DNA of 64,000 bases, taken from contig NZ_JAAIMM010000011.1 in assembly GCF_013300725.1 (NCBI RefSeq), forward strand, positions 38,651-102,650, read 5' to 3'. Under the pieces are notes generated by a model. The model saw nothing but the letters and a program-made list of their open reading frames with translations, did no database searches and was not told the DNA's origin. Both the position numbers and the translations under genes were made by a program. Shown here one piece after another: positions 19,556 to 28,939 of the stretch; the stretch's first letter is position 1; every line of letters begins with the position of its first letter. This DNA comes from Allocoprococcus comes (lineage in GTDB: Bacteria; Bacillota; Clostridia; Lachnospirales; Lachnospiraceae).

Positions 19556-20578
19556 TTATTTATAATATCTTTCTTCGATCATATCCAGAAAATCCTGGTT
19601 TAAATAGTCTTCCATCTTTTTAAATGTTTCTTCGTTGCGAATCAGTCTTCCCGGCTCCTGATATTCTACCCACGCCATTGCACACCATGTAATTCCCCTG
19701 AGACACGTGATCGGAATAAAAATGTTCAGACGTTCTTCGATTCCACTCACATCAAATCTTCCATTTACCGCCTGGATATATTTTCTTGTAAAATCAGTCA
19801 TCTCTTCTTCTGTCAGAATCACATCTGTTTTCCAGAAGGTTGTCGTCGGTGCAAGAAAATGCCCCAGATCCTGAACCGGATCCCCATAAAGCGGCTTTTC
19901 CCAGTCAATCAGATAATTTTCTTTTCCTGCACCATTCATCAGAAAATTTCCGGAATTCAGTTCTGTGTTAATACAGCATCTGTATCCATCATAATCCCGT
20001 ATCGCATTGATCTTCTCCTGTCCCAGTTCCAGAAGACGCCGAATCTGTACCTTTTTCTTTTCTTCTCCCAGATCAGAGTTGTAGTATGTCTGCACCATCT
20101 GATTGCATTCATCCAGAATCGCCTGCAGCGGATTCGCCGGCGATATCAGTCCATCCGTATCATTCACCGGAACACTGTGGATATCCGCAAGACATTCTGC
20201 CGCTTCCATCAGATTCTTCCTGTAATCCAGTGCACTTCCTTCCAGAAATTCCATAACCATTACTCCATATGGCAATTCCTTCTTACTTCCATCTACAAAA
20301 ACCGGCACCGGTGTCCGCCCGGAATCCTTCAGAAGCTCCAATGCATGATATTCGTATTCAATCTGCTTTTCCAGATGCATCTGACTTCCCGTATTAACAC
20401 GAAGTACCAGTTTCTTCCCAGTCAGCGGATGCACAAACCAGTAATTGATGTTATATTCTCCCTGCGCAAGTGGCTGATAGGCGATCTGCACTTTCTTCTG
20501 CTGCTCTTTTCCGATCCCGATTCCTTCCAGATACTGCGCTGTCTGTACATATTCTTTTAATCCCTGAATTCTTTCCAT
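19556..20578 (-). CDS. Phosphotransferase (APH/choline kinase-like fold) with altered catalytic loop
   Basis: A 340-residue aminoglycoside-phosphotransferase-fold protein at the end of the rfb operon, one base after rfbC. It keeps the nucleotide-binding N-lobe (LVLRVNTG near 57, VMVMEFLEG near 106) and the metal-binding DWE (225-227). The catalytic loop, normally HxDLxxxN, reads NTELNSGN (204-211), so the His is Asn and the base Asp is Glu. It may be a sugar, choline or lipid-linked phosphate kinase used in glycan decoration, or a pseudokinase. Substrate unknown; drug resistance is not implied. Confidence 0.75.
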   Translation of the reverse strand: MERIQGLKEYVQTAQYLEGIGIGKEQQKKVQIAYQPLAQGEYNINYWFVHPLTGKKLVLRVNTGSQMHLEKQIEYEYHALELLKDSGRTPVPVFVDGSKKELPYGVMVMEFLEGSALDYRKNLMEAAECLADIHSVPVNDTDGLISPANPLQAILDECNQMVQTYYNSDLGEEKKKVQIRRLLELGQEKINAIRDYDGYRCCINTELNSGNFLMNGAGKENYLIDWEKPLYGDPVQDLGHFLAPTTTFWKTDVILTEEEMTDFTRKYIQAVNGRFDVSGIEERLNIFIPITCLRGITWCAMAWVEYQEPGRLIRNEETFKKMEDYLNQDFLDMIEERYYK

Positions 20579-20579
20579 C

Positions 20580-21125
20580 TTATTCTCCCAGCCTTCCCCA
20601 CTGTTTATCTTTTTCGCTCATTCTGTATGGCACATCAAGCTCTGGCCATGCAATATGGATTGTCGGATCATCCCAGGCAATCCCTCCTTCATCATCTGGA
20701 TGATAAAAATCCGTACATTTATAACAGAAGTCTGCCTGCTCACTCAAAACCAGGAATCCATGTGCAAATCCCTCCGGAATGTAAAACTGCTTTTTATTTT
20801 CTTCCGACAGCACGATCCCATACCATTTTCCATAAGTAGCACTTCCCGTTCTGATATCCACTGCCACGTCAAACACAGTTCCCCGTATTACGCGTATCAG
20901 CTTTCCCTGCGGATATTTCTTCTGATAATGAAGACCCCTCAGTACTGCTTTTCCGGAAGAGGACTGGTTATCCTGTACAAAGTTCATCGTAAATCCGGCT
21001 TCTTCCATGTCCTTCTGATTATAAGTTTCCATAAAGTATCCCCGCAGATCGCCATGCACTGCCGGCTCAATCACACAGAGTCCTTCTATTCCACCTACAT
21101 TTTTTTCTACTTTTATCTGTCCCAT
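20580..21125 (-). CDS. rfbC: dTDP-4-dehydrorhamnose 3,5-epimerase
   Basis: Third enzyme of dTDP-L-rhamnose synthesis (RmlC), a cupin epimerase. Motifs are the RGYFMETYN region (about 28-36), FVQDNQSSSGKAVLRGLHYQ (about 49-68, with the catalytic His), GTVFDVAVDIRTGS (about 83-96) and YIPEGFAHGFLVLS (about 118-131). The ATG at 21125 gives 181 residues, the family norm. It lies 7 bases after rfbD. Confidence 0.96.
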   Translation of the reverse strand: MGQIKVEKNVGGIEGLCVIEPAVHGDLRGYFMETYNQKDMEEAGFTMNFVQDNQSSSGKAVLRGLHYQKKYPQGKLIRVIRGTVFDVAVDIRTGSATYGKWYGIVLSEENKKQFYIPEGFAHGFLVLSEQADFCYKCTDFYHPDDEGGIAWDDPTIHIAWPELDVPYRMSEKDKQWGRLGE

Positions 21126-21132
21126 TTTCCTT

Positions 21133-22056
21133 TTATCCTTTTCTCTCTGCAAGAACTTCCTGCAAATATCTCTCCAGCGCATTCTTCCAGACCGGCAGTG
21201 GCTGAAATCCTTCTTCACAAATCCTTTTTCTGTCAAGTCTGCTGTTAAACGGTCTTGCCGCTTTTGAAATTCCGTATTCTGCTGTCGTAACCGGAATCAC
21301 TTTTACATCTGCATATTCTTTTTCACCAAGCTTCACAGCCTGTGCGAAGATTTCTTTTGCAAAATCATACCAACTGACATATTTTCCTTCATTAGTCACA
21401 TGATAGATCCCATATCGCTTTGTCACCGACAGATCTGCAAGAAATTTTGCAAGATCTGCTGTGTAAGTCGGCGTTCCAATCTGATCACATACCACTCGAA
21501 GTTCCTTCCGTCTTTTCCCCAGCTCCAGCATGGTCTTCACAAAATTATTCCCGTTTTTCCCGAATACCCAGGCAATCCGCACAATAAAATACTCTTTCAG
21601 TTCTGCTTTCACTGCCTGTTCACCCTGTAATTTCGTTTCACCGTATCGGTTCAGCGGCGAAAACTCCTCACAATCCGGTTCCCACGGTCTGCTCCCCTGT
21701 CCACCAAACACATAGTCTGTACTGATATAAACCATTTTAGCATGAATTTTCTGGCAGGCGGATGCAAGATTTGCTGTGCCCTTTCCATTAACTTCCCATA
21801 CTTTTTCATAGTTTTCCGGCTCTTCTGCCGCATCCACCGCCGTCCACGCCGCACAGTGGATCACAATATCCGGTTTGAGCCTTTCCAGAACTGCCATAAC
21901 ACCCCCCGCATCCGTGATATCCATCTGCACATAGCGCTCTGAAACTTCTCTTTTTTTCGTACCGCTTCCAATCACTTCATAACCCCGGCTGTCCAATTCA
22001 CGCATAACATCCTTCCCCAACTGTCCGGCGGCACCTGTTACCAAAAACTTTAGCAT
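21133..22056 (-). CDS. rfbD: dTDP-4-dehydrorhamnose reductase
   Basis: Last step to dTDP-L-rhamnose (RmlD), an NADPH-dependent SDR. VTGAAGQLGKDV at the N-terminus is the nucleotide-binding motif; YISTDYVFGG (about 105-114) and the YGETKLQGE active-site motif (about 132-140) complete the signature. The start at 22056 overlaps the end of rfbB by 7 bases, indicating translational coupling. 307 residues; slightly longer than average but intact. Confidence 0.96.
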   Translation of the reverse strand: MLKFLVTGAAGQLGKDVMRELDSRGYEVIGSGTKKREVSERYVQMDITDAGGVMAVLERLKPDIVIHCAAWTAVDAAEEPENYEKVWEVNGKGTANLASACQKIHAKMVYISTDYVFGGQGSRPWEPDCEEFSPLNRYGETKLQGEQAVKAELKEYFIVRIAWVFGKNGNNFVKTMLELGKRRKELRVVCDQIGTPTYTADLAKFLADLSVTKRYGIYHVTNEGKYVSWYDFAKEIFAQAVKLGEKEYADVKVIPVTTAEYGISKAARPFNSRLDRKRICEEGFQPLPVWKNALERYLQEVLAERKG

Positions 22057-23048
22057 TTTATTTTCATTTCCTTTTCTACAATAGGTTCCCACCATTCCCG
22101 GTGCTTCAGATACCATTCGATAGTTCTCTTAATGCCATCTGCAAAAGAAGTCTCCGGGATCCAGCCAAGTTCTCTATGAATCTTTGTAGGATCGATTGCA
22201 TATCTCCTATCATGCCCTTTCCGGTCCTCTACATAAGTGATCAGATCTTCCGATTTTCCAAGTTCTTTACATATCAGCTTCACAATATCGATGTTTTTCA
22301 TTTCGTTGTGACCGCCGACATTGTAAATTTCCCCTTCTTTCCCCTGACGTAGGATCAGATCGATTGCCCGGCAGTGATCCTTTACATAAAGCCAGTCGCG
22401 CACATTTTTTCCATCACCATAAACCGGAAGCGGCTGGTCATGAAGTGCTTCAACGATCATGAGCGGAATCAGCTTTTCCGGCAGATGATAGGGTCCATAA
22501 TTGTTAGAACAGCGACTGATCGTCACCGGAAGTCCATACGTTCTGTGATAGGACTGTACCAGAAGATCTGCCGCTGCCTTGGATGCACTGTACGGACTGC
22601 TCGTATGGATCGGTGTCTCTTCTGTAAAAAACAGATCCGGCCGTTCAAGCGGAAGATCCCCATACACCTCATCCGTAGAAACCTGATGATAACGCCGGAT
22701 TCCATATTTCCGGCACGCATCCATCAGAACTGCTGTTCCTTTTATATTGGTATCCAGAAAGACTTCCGGATCTTCGATCGACCGGTCTACATGACTTTCT
22801 GCTGCAAAGTTAACCACGATATCCGGCTGCTCTTCCTCAAATAACCGGTACACTGCCACCCGGTCTGTCACCGATGCTTTCACAAACCGAAAGAGTGGAT
22901 TTTTCATCGCCTGTTCCAGTGTTGACAAATGTCCTGCATAAGTCAGTGCATCCAGACAGATGATCCGATCCCCGGGATACTTTTCCATCATATAATAAAT
23001 AAAGTTGCTGCCAATAAATCCGGCGCCGCCGGTAACAATGATTTTCAT
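22050..23048 (-). CDS. rfbB: dTDP-glucose 4,6-dehydratase
   Basis: Second step of dTDP-rhamnose synthesis (RmlB), an SDR with tightly bound NAD. GGAGFIGSNFIYYM at the N-terminus binds NAD; STDEVYGDLP (about 123-132) supplies the Thr-Asp-Glu triad and YSASKAAAD (about 152-160) the Tyr-Lys pair. 332 residues, full length. It lies 16 bases after rfbA and overlaps rfbD. Confidence 0.97.
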   Translation of the reverse strand: MKIIVTGGAGFIGSNFIYYMMEKYPGDRIICLDALTYAGHLSTLEQAMKNPLFRFVKASVTDRVAVYRLFEEEQPDIVVNFAAESHVDRSIEDPEVFLDTNIKGTAVLMDACRKYGIRRYHQVSTDEVYGDLPLERPDLFFTEETPIHTSSPYSASKAAADLLVQSYHRTYGLPVTISRCSNNYGPYHLPEKLIPLMIVEALHDQPLPVYGDGKNVRDWLYVKDHCRAIDLILRQGKEGEIYNVGGHNEMKNIDIVKLICKELGKSEDLITYVEDRKGHDRRYAIDPTKIHRELGWIPETSFADGIKRTIEWYLKHREWWEPIVEKEMKIKC

Positions 23049-23064
23049 AAACTCTCTCCCCTGT

Positions 23065-23961
23065 CTAAAACAGATTCTCTCTGAACTTTCCTTCTGCTAC
23101 GTCATGCAAATATTGTCCATACTGATTCTGTCTGTATTTTTCACAGACTTCCAGCAGTGCGTTTCTGGAAATCCAGCCATTCAGATAGGCAATTTCTTCC
23201 AGACATCCAATTTTCCGGTGCTGATGAGTCTCTACCGTCTTCACAAAATTAGTCGCATCTGTCAGACTCTCATGGGTGCCCGCATCCAGCCAGGTAAAGC
23301 CCTGACCCAGAAGCTCTACCCGAAGTCTTCCCTGCTCCAGATAGATCCGGTTAAGATCCGTGATCTCCAGCTCCCCACGTCTGCTTGGCTTTAACTGTCC
23401 TGCATAATCGCTCACCCGGTTATCATAAAAATACAGACCTGTCACACAGTAATTACTTTTCGGATGTTCGGGTTTTTCCTCAATGGAAACCGCCTTGCCC
23501 TTTTCATCAAATTCCACGATACCAAACCGTTCCGGATCATCCACATAATATCCAAATATGGTTGCACCGTCTCCTCTCTCCGCTGCTTTTACCGCTTCTA
23601 AAAGGCGTTTCTTAAGCCCATGCCCGGCAAACAGATTATCCCCCAGGATCATTGCCGCCGCATCATTGCCAATAAATTTTTTTCCTATTATGAACGCCTG
23701 CGCAAGACCTTCCGGTCTTTCCTGCACCGCATAGGTTAATTCGATGCCGAACTGATACCCGTCCCCGAAAAGTTCTTCAAATCTCGGTGTATCCTGTGGT
23801 GTACTGATGATCAGGATCTCCCGGATCCCCGCACTCATAAGAACCGACAACGGATAGTAGATCATCGGCTTATCATACACAGGTAAAAGCTGCTTGGATG
23901 TCACCATCGTAAGTGGATAGAGACGGGTTCCTGATCCGCCTGCCAAAATAATTCCCTTCAT
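23065..23961 (-). CDS. rfbA: Glucose-1-phosphate thymidylyltransferase
   Basis: First enzyme of dTDP-rhamnose synthesis (RmlA). The N-terminal [18 protein letters not shown] is the nucleotidyltransferase signature, with KPMIYYPLS (about 32) and [11 protein letters not shown] (about 108) following. 298 residues. The ATG at 23961 is preferred because GGGGAT sits 8 bases upstream, while the ATG at 23967 lies too close to it. This is the first gene of the rfb operon. Confidence 0.96.
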   Translation of the reverse strand: MKGIILAGGSGTRLYPLTMVTSKQLLPVYDKPMIYYPLSVLMSAGIREILIISTPQDTPRFEELFGDGYQFGIELTYAVQERPEGLAQAFIIGKKFIGNDAAAMILGDNLFAGHGLKKRLLEAVKAAERGDGATIFGYYVDDPERFGIVEFDEKGKAVSIEEKPEHPKSNYCVTGLYFYDNRVSDYAGQLKPSRRGELEITDLNRIYLEQGRLRVELLGQGFTWLDAGTHESLTDATNFVKTVETHQHRKIGCLEEIAYLNGWISRNALLEVCEKYRQNQYGQYLHDVAEGKFRENLF

Positions 23962-23994
23962 TTTCATATCCCCATTTTTCATTTTTATCCTTTT

Positions 23995-24023
23995 ATTCTA
24001 CCACGAAACAGCAGTTAGTTTAA
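23995..24023 (-). promoter_or_regulatory. Probable promoter of the rfbABDC operon
   Basis: Minus-strand TTAAAC (24023-24018), 17 bases, TAGAAT (24000-23995), about 34 bases before the rfbA start. It is divergent from the surface rhodanese gene; the 190-base gap between the two starts holds both control regions. Confidence 0.45.
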
Positions 24024-24152
24024 TAAAATCTCTCAATTATACCTATAGATTTTATCTATTCCGTTTTTATATATAGATTAAAACAATTATGAAATTTTTG
24101 TGAAAACTGTTACAATGTAATCGTAACCTAATTTTGAGAGTAAGGAGGAAAA

Positions 24153-26471
24153 ATGAAAAGAAAATTATTACCAGTATTTCTGTCTTTCGCATTACTTGCG
24201 AACGGCTCTCTGACAGCTTTTGCCGCTGATCCGGTTGCTGATGCCGTTACAGAAAGTGATGTGCAGACTACTGTTTCAGAAAATCAAGAAAACCAGGAAG
24301 AAGTAACAGTTCCTGAAGGGGAAACTTCTGAAGAAGAAGCTTCGGATGAAGCTGATGATTCTAAAGAAACTTCGGATGTTATTACTGATATCGCTGGTCG
24401 CTACACAGAACTTGGCACAGATGGTAATCCTATAGACGGATCAAAAGCCATCGAAAATGCAAAAGCCGGCTCTGGTGTTATCGTAGATGTACGCACACCT
24501 GAAAACTACAACAAGGGACATATTGAAGGTTCTATTTCTGCACCAGTATTTACTTCAGATGGTGTTGTTAAGCGTTCCGATGAACCTACCGCTGTAGCTT
24601 TCACAGAAACTGTAACCGGAAATTCCGTTCTTGAAGGAAAAGAAATCTATGTTCTCTGCAACAGTGGAAACGCAGGTGCAAAAGCTGCTACCGTTTTATT
24701 AAACGCTGCAGGATATTCTCTTGACAACATTCACACTATTACTTACGGAGCAACAGGCCTTGAAGTACGCTACGCTTTCCTTGGAACAAACAACGCTGTA
24801 ACCGGTGCTGAAGCCGTAGCTGCTGTTGATTCATCTGATGTAGTAATCATCGATGTTCGTACAACAGAAAACTATGCAAAGGGACATCTGAAGAATTCTA
24901 TTTCTCTTCCTTTGTTCTATATTGATGAAAAAGGTGAGCCGGCAATTGCAGAAACTAATAAGGATTCTTATGCCGTTTCTTTCGCTGACTATGTAAAAGC
25001 CAACATTTCCACTTTCACAGGCAAAAAAGTATACGTTCTCTGCAACAGTGGTTCAAGAGGTGCAAGAGCCGCTACTGCTTTACTTGCAGACAACGGTGTT
25101 GACAAAAACACGATCTATACCATCACCGGTGGTGCGAAAGATGAAACTGTAAAAAATGCTTTCGTAACTGTAGATGGTTACAAATTTGTATCCGGAAACG
25201 ATGCTATTACAGCTGCAAAAGAAGGAACTGCATATGTCATTGATGTGCGTTCTACAAAAGCACAGGCTAAAACAGGCACTCTGAAAGGATCCATTTCACA
25301 GTCTCTGTTTGACGCCGACAACAAACTTGACACAGCTGAGGCTGAAGCACTTGAAAAAGCTTTCAAAGAAGAAATTCCTTCCAAAATAACAGAAGACAAA
25401 CCAATCTACATCATCTGCAACAGTGGTGCAAGAGGGGCTCAGAAAGCAACCAAACTTCTTGGAGAACTTGGCTATAACACAAGCACTAAGGAAGATGGAA
25501 AAGTATACACTATCACAAACGGTGCAAAAGGCCTGGAACTCCTGTACGCAATGTCAGGAACAGATGGAAATGCTGTAGACGGAAAAACAGCTGTTGCTGC
25601 TGTTGGAAAAGACGATGTAGCAATCCTTGATGTTCGTGCAACAGGCAACTATGGTGCCGGACATTTGAAAGGTTCTATCTCAACACCAGTATTTAATGCT
25701 GATGGTGTTGCAAAAACTACAGATGACCAGCTTTCCAAAGATTTCACAAAATACGTAACAGACAACAAAGCCACTCTTGAGAAAAAAGATCTCTATCTTC
25801 TCTGTAACAGTGGTGCAAGTGGTGCAAGAGCTGCTACTGCTTTATTAAAAGCTGCCGGATATGATCTTGCAAAAGTTCATACCATCACTGGTGGTGCAAA
25901 AAATGAAGATGTAAAAGCTGCTTCCATTTATGTATCTGATACTCATGTGATCAACAAAATGTCTGATACAAAGAATTACCTGATCCTTGATGTACGTTCT
26001 ACAGAATCTTACACCAAAGGACACTTAAAGGGATCCCTTTCCCTTCCACTTTTCGACAAAGACAACAACCTTCCGGATGATCTTGCAAAAGCATTTACAG
26101 AATATGTAGCTGCTCACAAAGCAGATTTTGAAGGAAAAACAATTTATGTTCTTTGCAACAGTGGTGCAAGAGGTGCTGCAAAAGCAACTCAGCTTCTCAA
26201 AGAAGCCGGAATCACAAATGTATTCACCATCGAAAATGGTGCAAAGAGTGAAGTGATCAAGAAACATTTTGTAACAGATCCTGTTGTTGATCCTGATACA
26301 AAGAAAGACAACAATAGCAAAGGTAACGGTAATAGCCAGAATACAAATAAGACCGCTACTGCTGCTACAACAAAGACAGGAGATACCGCTCCTATCGCTG
26401 CACTTGCAGTTGCAATGCTCGCTGCTCTTGGCGCAATCGTTGCATTCGGTAAGAAAAAAATTGTAAAATAA
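24153..26471 (+). CDS. Surface protein with five rhodanese domains and sorting-like C-terminus
   Basis: A 772-residue exported protein. A signal peptide (1-24, ending TAFA) is followed by an acidic Glu/Ser/Thr linker to about 80 and five rhodanese-like repeats of about 117-129 residues. Each carries a VDVR/IDVR-type strand, a KGHLKGSIS-type segment (clearly altered in repeat 3) and a CNSG active-site loop with cysteines at 169, 297, 422, 551 and 668. After repeat 5 comes an Asn/Thr/Lys linker, TKTGDTAP (about 738), a hydrophobic helix and KKKIVK, resembling cell-wall sorting signals. Role unknown; family knowledge suggests sulfur or other chalcogen transfer, or thiol relay, outside the cell. 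RBS AAGGAGGAA. Confidence 0.88.
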   Translation: MKRKLLPVFLSFALLANGSLTAFAADPVADAVTESDVQTTVSENQENQEEVTVPEGETSEEEASDEADDSKETSDVITDIAGRYTELGTDGNPIDGSKAIENAKAGSGVIVDVRTPENYNKGHIEGSISAPVFTSDGVVKRSDEPTAVAFTETVTGNSVLEGKEIYVLCNSGNAGAKAATVLLNAAGYSLDNIHTITYGATGLEVRYAFLGTNNAVTGAEAVAAVDSSDVVIIDVRTTENYAKGHLKNSISLPLFYIDEKGEPAIAETNKDSYAVSFADYVKANISTFTGKKVYVLCNSGSRGARAATALLADNGVDKNTIYTITGGAKDETVKNAFVTVDGYKFVSGNDAITAAKEGTAYVIDVRSTKAQAKTGTLKGSISQSLFDADNKLDTAEAEALEKAFKEEIPSKITEDKPIYIICNSGARGAQKATKLLGELGYNTSTKEDGKVYTITNGAKGLELLYAMSGTDGNAVDGKTAVAAVGKDDVAILDVRATGNYGAGHLKGSISTPVFNADGVAKTTDDQLSKDFTKYVTDNKATLEKKDLYLLCNSGASGARAATALLKAAGYDLAKVHTITGGAKNEDVKAASIYVSDTHVINKMSDTKNYLILDVRSTESYTKGHLKGSLSLPLFDKDNNLPDDLAKAFTEYVAAHKADFEGKTIYVLCNSGARGAAKATQLLKEAGITNVFTIENGAKSEVIKKHFVTDPVVDPDTKKDNNSKGNGNSQNTNKTATAATTKTGDTAPIAALAVAMLAALGAIVAFGKKKIVK

Positions 26472-26493
26472 TAATTATTCCCAAAAAGGTTAC

Positions 26494-26533
26494 AAAATCG
26501 GGACGCTGACTAAATTGCCAACGTCCCGATTTT
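26494..26533 (+). terminator. Terminator after the surface rhodanese gene
   Basis: AAAATCGGGACG (26494-26505) pairs with CGTCCCGATTTT (26522-26533), 12 bp, followed by T. It can also serve the convergent rhodanese lipoprotein gene ending at 26586. Confidence 0.9.
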
Positions 26534-26585
26534 TCAAATTCATTCATATTCATACGATGTTCAGATCTCGTTGATCTGCTTCTCT

Positions 26586-27494
26586 TTATTTCTCCAGATC
26601 TCCTTCCACACACCATCTGTAGAAAGATTCGTCATAGTTCTCTGAATTTTCAAAGCCACACATTTCCATTACAAGTTGCATATAAGCTGAACGGATTCCT
26701 CCGGTACAGTAAGTAATAATATGATCCTCTTTTGAAAGTCCTGCATCTTCAAACATCTTTGTCAGATCTTCATTACTCTTTAATGTACTGTCACTGTTAA
26801 ACAAATCCGTATAACGGATCTGGATTGCCCCCGGAAGATGTCCCCCATTTGCCTCCCCATACATTGTCTTTCCATTGTATTCTTTATCTGTACGGGTATC
26901 TACGATTTTACAGTCGTCATAAATTTCCTTCAACTCATCCGTATTGATCACATGGGTTTCATCAATAGAATCAATTTCTACCGATACCGGTTTTGGCTCT
27001 GCTGCTCCTTTGACAGTCTCAACTCCTGCTGCTTTCAGTGCTTTGATCCCGCCATCTACGATTTTTACATCCTCATAGCCTGCCGCAATCAGCTCCCATG
27101 CAATCCTGCCATCTTCTCCCCAGCCTTTCTCCGCATTTGAAAAAAGCACGATTTCCTTATCTTTTGCCAGCCCAAGCTCTCCTAATCTTTCGCTCAAGCG
27201 CTTTGTATCAAGGATACATCCCCAGTTTGCATCTCCCGCTTCCCCGTCTTCACAGGTTGCCAGATACTGCCATGTCGTTGCCACTGCACCTTTTACAGTA
27301 CCTTTTTTCGCCTCATCTTCACCTCTTGCATCCACTACGATGATATCGTCCAGATTTTCTTTCACATAGTCGGCGGTTACTACATACTTTCCTTCAAATG
27401 GTTCACTGCTGTCTGATGCCGAATTCTTTGCACCACATCCTGAAAGTGATGAAATCACAAGAATTCCTGCAAGAAATAATGCTGTTCTTTTCAT
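26586..27494 (-). CDS. Rhodanese-like sulfurtransferase lipoprotein
   Basis: A 302-residue lipoprotein with lipobox LSGC (Cys20), so it sits on the outer face of the membrane. It has two rhodanese domains: an N-terminal one (about 35-155) with SNAEKG where the active-site Cys should be, hence inactive, and a C-terminal one (about 175-300) with active-site loop CTGGIRS (Cys263). The architecture is that of thiosulfate/3-mercaptopyruvate sulfurtransferases such as SseA/YnjE. It is a clear paralogue of the gene at 28939-29868. A TATAGT -10 box at 27529-27534 suggests its own promoter. Confidence 0.9.
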   Translation of the reverse strand: MKRTALFLAGILVISSLSGCGAKNSASDSSEPFEGKYVVTADYVKENLDDIIVVDARGEDEAKKGTVKGAVATTWQYLATCEDGEAGDANWGCILDTKRLSERLGELGLAKDKEIVLFSNAEKGWGEDGRIAWELIAAGYEDVKIVDGGIKALKAAGVETVKGAAEPKPVSVEIDSIDETHVINTDELKEIYDDCKIVDTRTDKEYNGKTMYGEANGGHLPGAIQIRYTDLFNSDSTLKSNEDLTKMFEDAGLSKEDHIITYCTGGIRSAYMQLVMEMCGFENSENYDESFYRWCVEGDLEK

Positions 27495-27604
27495 AATCTT
27501 TTCTCCTCGTCTAATCTTCTTTCTTCTAACTATAACATATCTGCAATCTATTCACTAATTGATTGTCCTTATCCCGGATTAAGTATATTTATCTTTTCTA
27601 TAAA

Positions 27605-28939
27605 TCACTTTTTCAGCAGACGCATGATTTTTCTCATCGGTTCTGTTATTTTCCAGCTGGTTGAATTTGCATATGTCTGGATCATTTCATCCTGCTCCCT
27701 GATCTTATCCTCATATTTCTTAAGCTGCCCTGTTTTCTGTTCCATCCGTCTGCCAAGTTCATCCAGCTGTTCTTCATAATGCGCGGCCTGCCTTCGCTGT
27801 CCTTCTATATATTCCTGCTGCTGTTCAATCGCTGCATTTTGTTTTTCAAGCTGTTCTTTCTGCTGCCCAATATACTCATCTTTCTGTCTGAGAATATCTT
27901 TATAATACGCCAGTTGCTGGCTTCCTTCTTCAATTTCGCTTATCAGCCATGGTGTCTTATACATATGTTCCCCGTTCCACTGATACAGATCAAAAATATC
28001 CAGATGAAAATGCTCTCTTAAAGTCTCCATTGCATTTGCTTCTCTCATAGTCTGCCCCAGCATTTCCATCCCTGCTGCTTTCAGTCCCGGTACTTCCTCT
28101 ATACATTTCATCAACCAGAATGCTTTTTCAAATTCCAGCTGTAAATGTGATACAGAATCCGGATTTCGGAAATCTTCCCGGAAAAACTGACAAAATTTTT
28201 CATCCGTCATCGATTCAACACAATTTTTCCGGATCATGACAGATTCATTAAATGCGCGGACTGAATTTTCTCTTGTTGACATACTGATCTGTTTCTTTCC
28301 TTTTATATCCCATTGAAAACGGATCAGTCTTTCTTCCAGAACCGTGATCTCTGCTTCACTTACAATCCGAAGCCACAGATCATAATCTGCCAGCTGACGA
28401 TACAAAAGATTGAAATATCCGATCTTATCCAATACAGATTTTCTGACCAGAGCAGAGGGATGACAAAGAAAATTTCCAGATTGCAGAAGCATATGCAGAT
28501 ATTCTTTCCGTGTCGAACACTTCCTGTCAAAAAGCTCTGCCATATCCCTGCATTCTTCCGACAGATCATTGCCACTTTCATCAACCAGATATACTCTCGT
28601 AAAACACGCACCGAGCATCCGATTCTCTTCCATAACCGCCACCTGCTTTTCCAGCTTGTCCGGCAGCCATGCATCATCGCTATTCATAAATGCCACGTAA
28701 TCTCCATGGCAGTAATCAAGCCCCTTATTTGCCGCATAACAGTAAAATGAATTCCGATCCAGTTTAAAATATCTGATCCGTGGATCCTGATAGCTTTTTA
28801 TCAGTTCTTCTGTTCCATCGGTCGATCCGTCATCTACGATGACAAATTCGAAATCAGGGTACGTCTGACAAAGGACGCTGTCAACCGCCTGTTTCAGGCA
28901 AAACCTCCGGTTATAAGTACACATCAAAACACTAACCAT
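27605..28939 (-). CDS. Family 2 glycosyltransferase with C-terminal coiled coil
   Basis: A 444-residue GT-A fold transferase. The N-terminus VSVLMCTYNR, DDGSTDGT (about 38-45) and FMNSDDAW (about 83-90, DXD-like) define the nucleotide-sugar site. After about residue 320 there is a roughly 100-residue Gln/Glu/Lys-rich coiled coil, ending in a basic amphipathic tail (WKITEPMRKIMRLLKK) that could bind membrane. The ATG overlaps the stop of the upstream rhodanese lipoprotein gene as TAATG, implying coupled translation. Probably acts in the rhamnose glycan pathway; donor and acceptor unknown. Confidence 0.88.
   Translation of the reverse strand: MVSVLMCTYNRRFCLKQAVDSVLCQTYPDFEFVIVDDGSTDGTEELIKSYQDPRIRYFKLDRNSFYCYAANKGLDYCHGDYVAFMNSDDAWLPDKLEKQVAVMEENRMLGACFTRVYLVDESGNDLSEECRDMAELFDRKCSTRKEYLHMLLQSGNFLCHPSALVRKSVLDKIGYFNLLYRQLADYDLWLRIVSEAEITVLEERLIRFQWDIKGKKQISMSTRENSVRAFNESVMIRKNCVESMTDEKFCQFFREDFRNPDSVSHLQLEFEKAFWLMKCIEEVPGLKAAGMEMLGQTMREANAMETLREHFHLDIFDLYQWNGEHMYKTPWLISEIEEGSQQLAYYKDILRQKDEYIGQQKEQLEKQNAAIEQQQEYIEGQRRQAAHYEEQLDELGRRMEQKTGQLKKYEDKIREQDEMIQTYANSTSWKITEPMRKIMRLLKK

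Noticed and set aside
19556..20578. Aminoglycoside resistance gene
   Set aside because: Only the fold matches; the catalytic loop is altered and the gene is in a rhamnose operon.
24480..26280. Regularly spaced repeated DNA suggesting a CRISPR array or tandem repeat
   Set aside because: Repeats of about 375 bases are coding and correspond to the rhodanese domains; no short direct repeats with unique spacers are present in the window.
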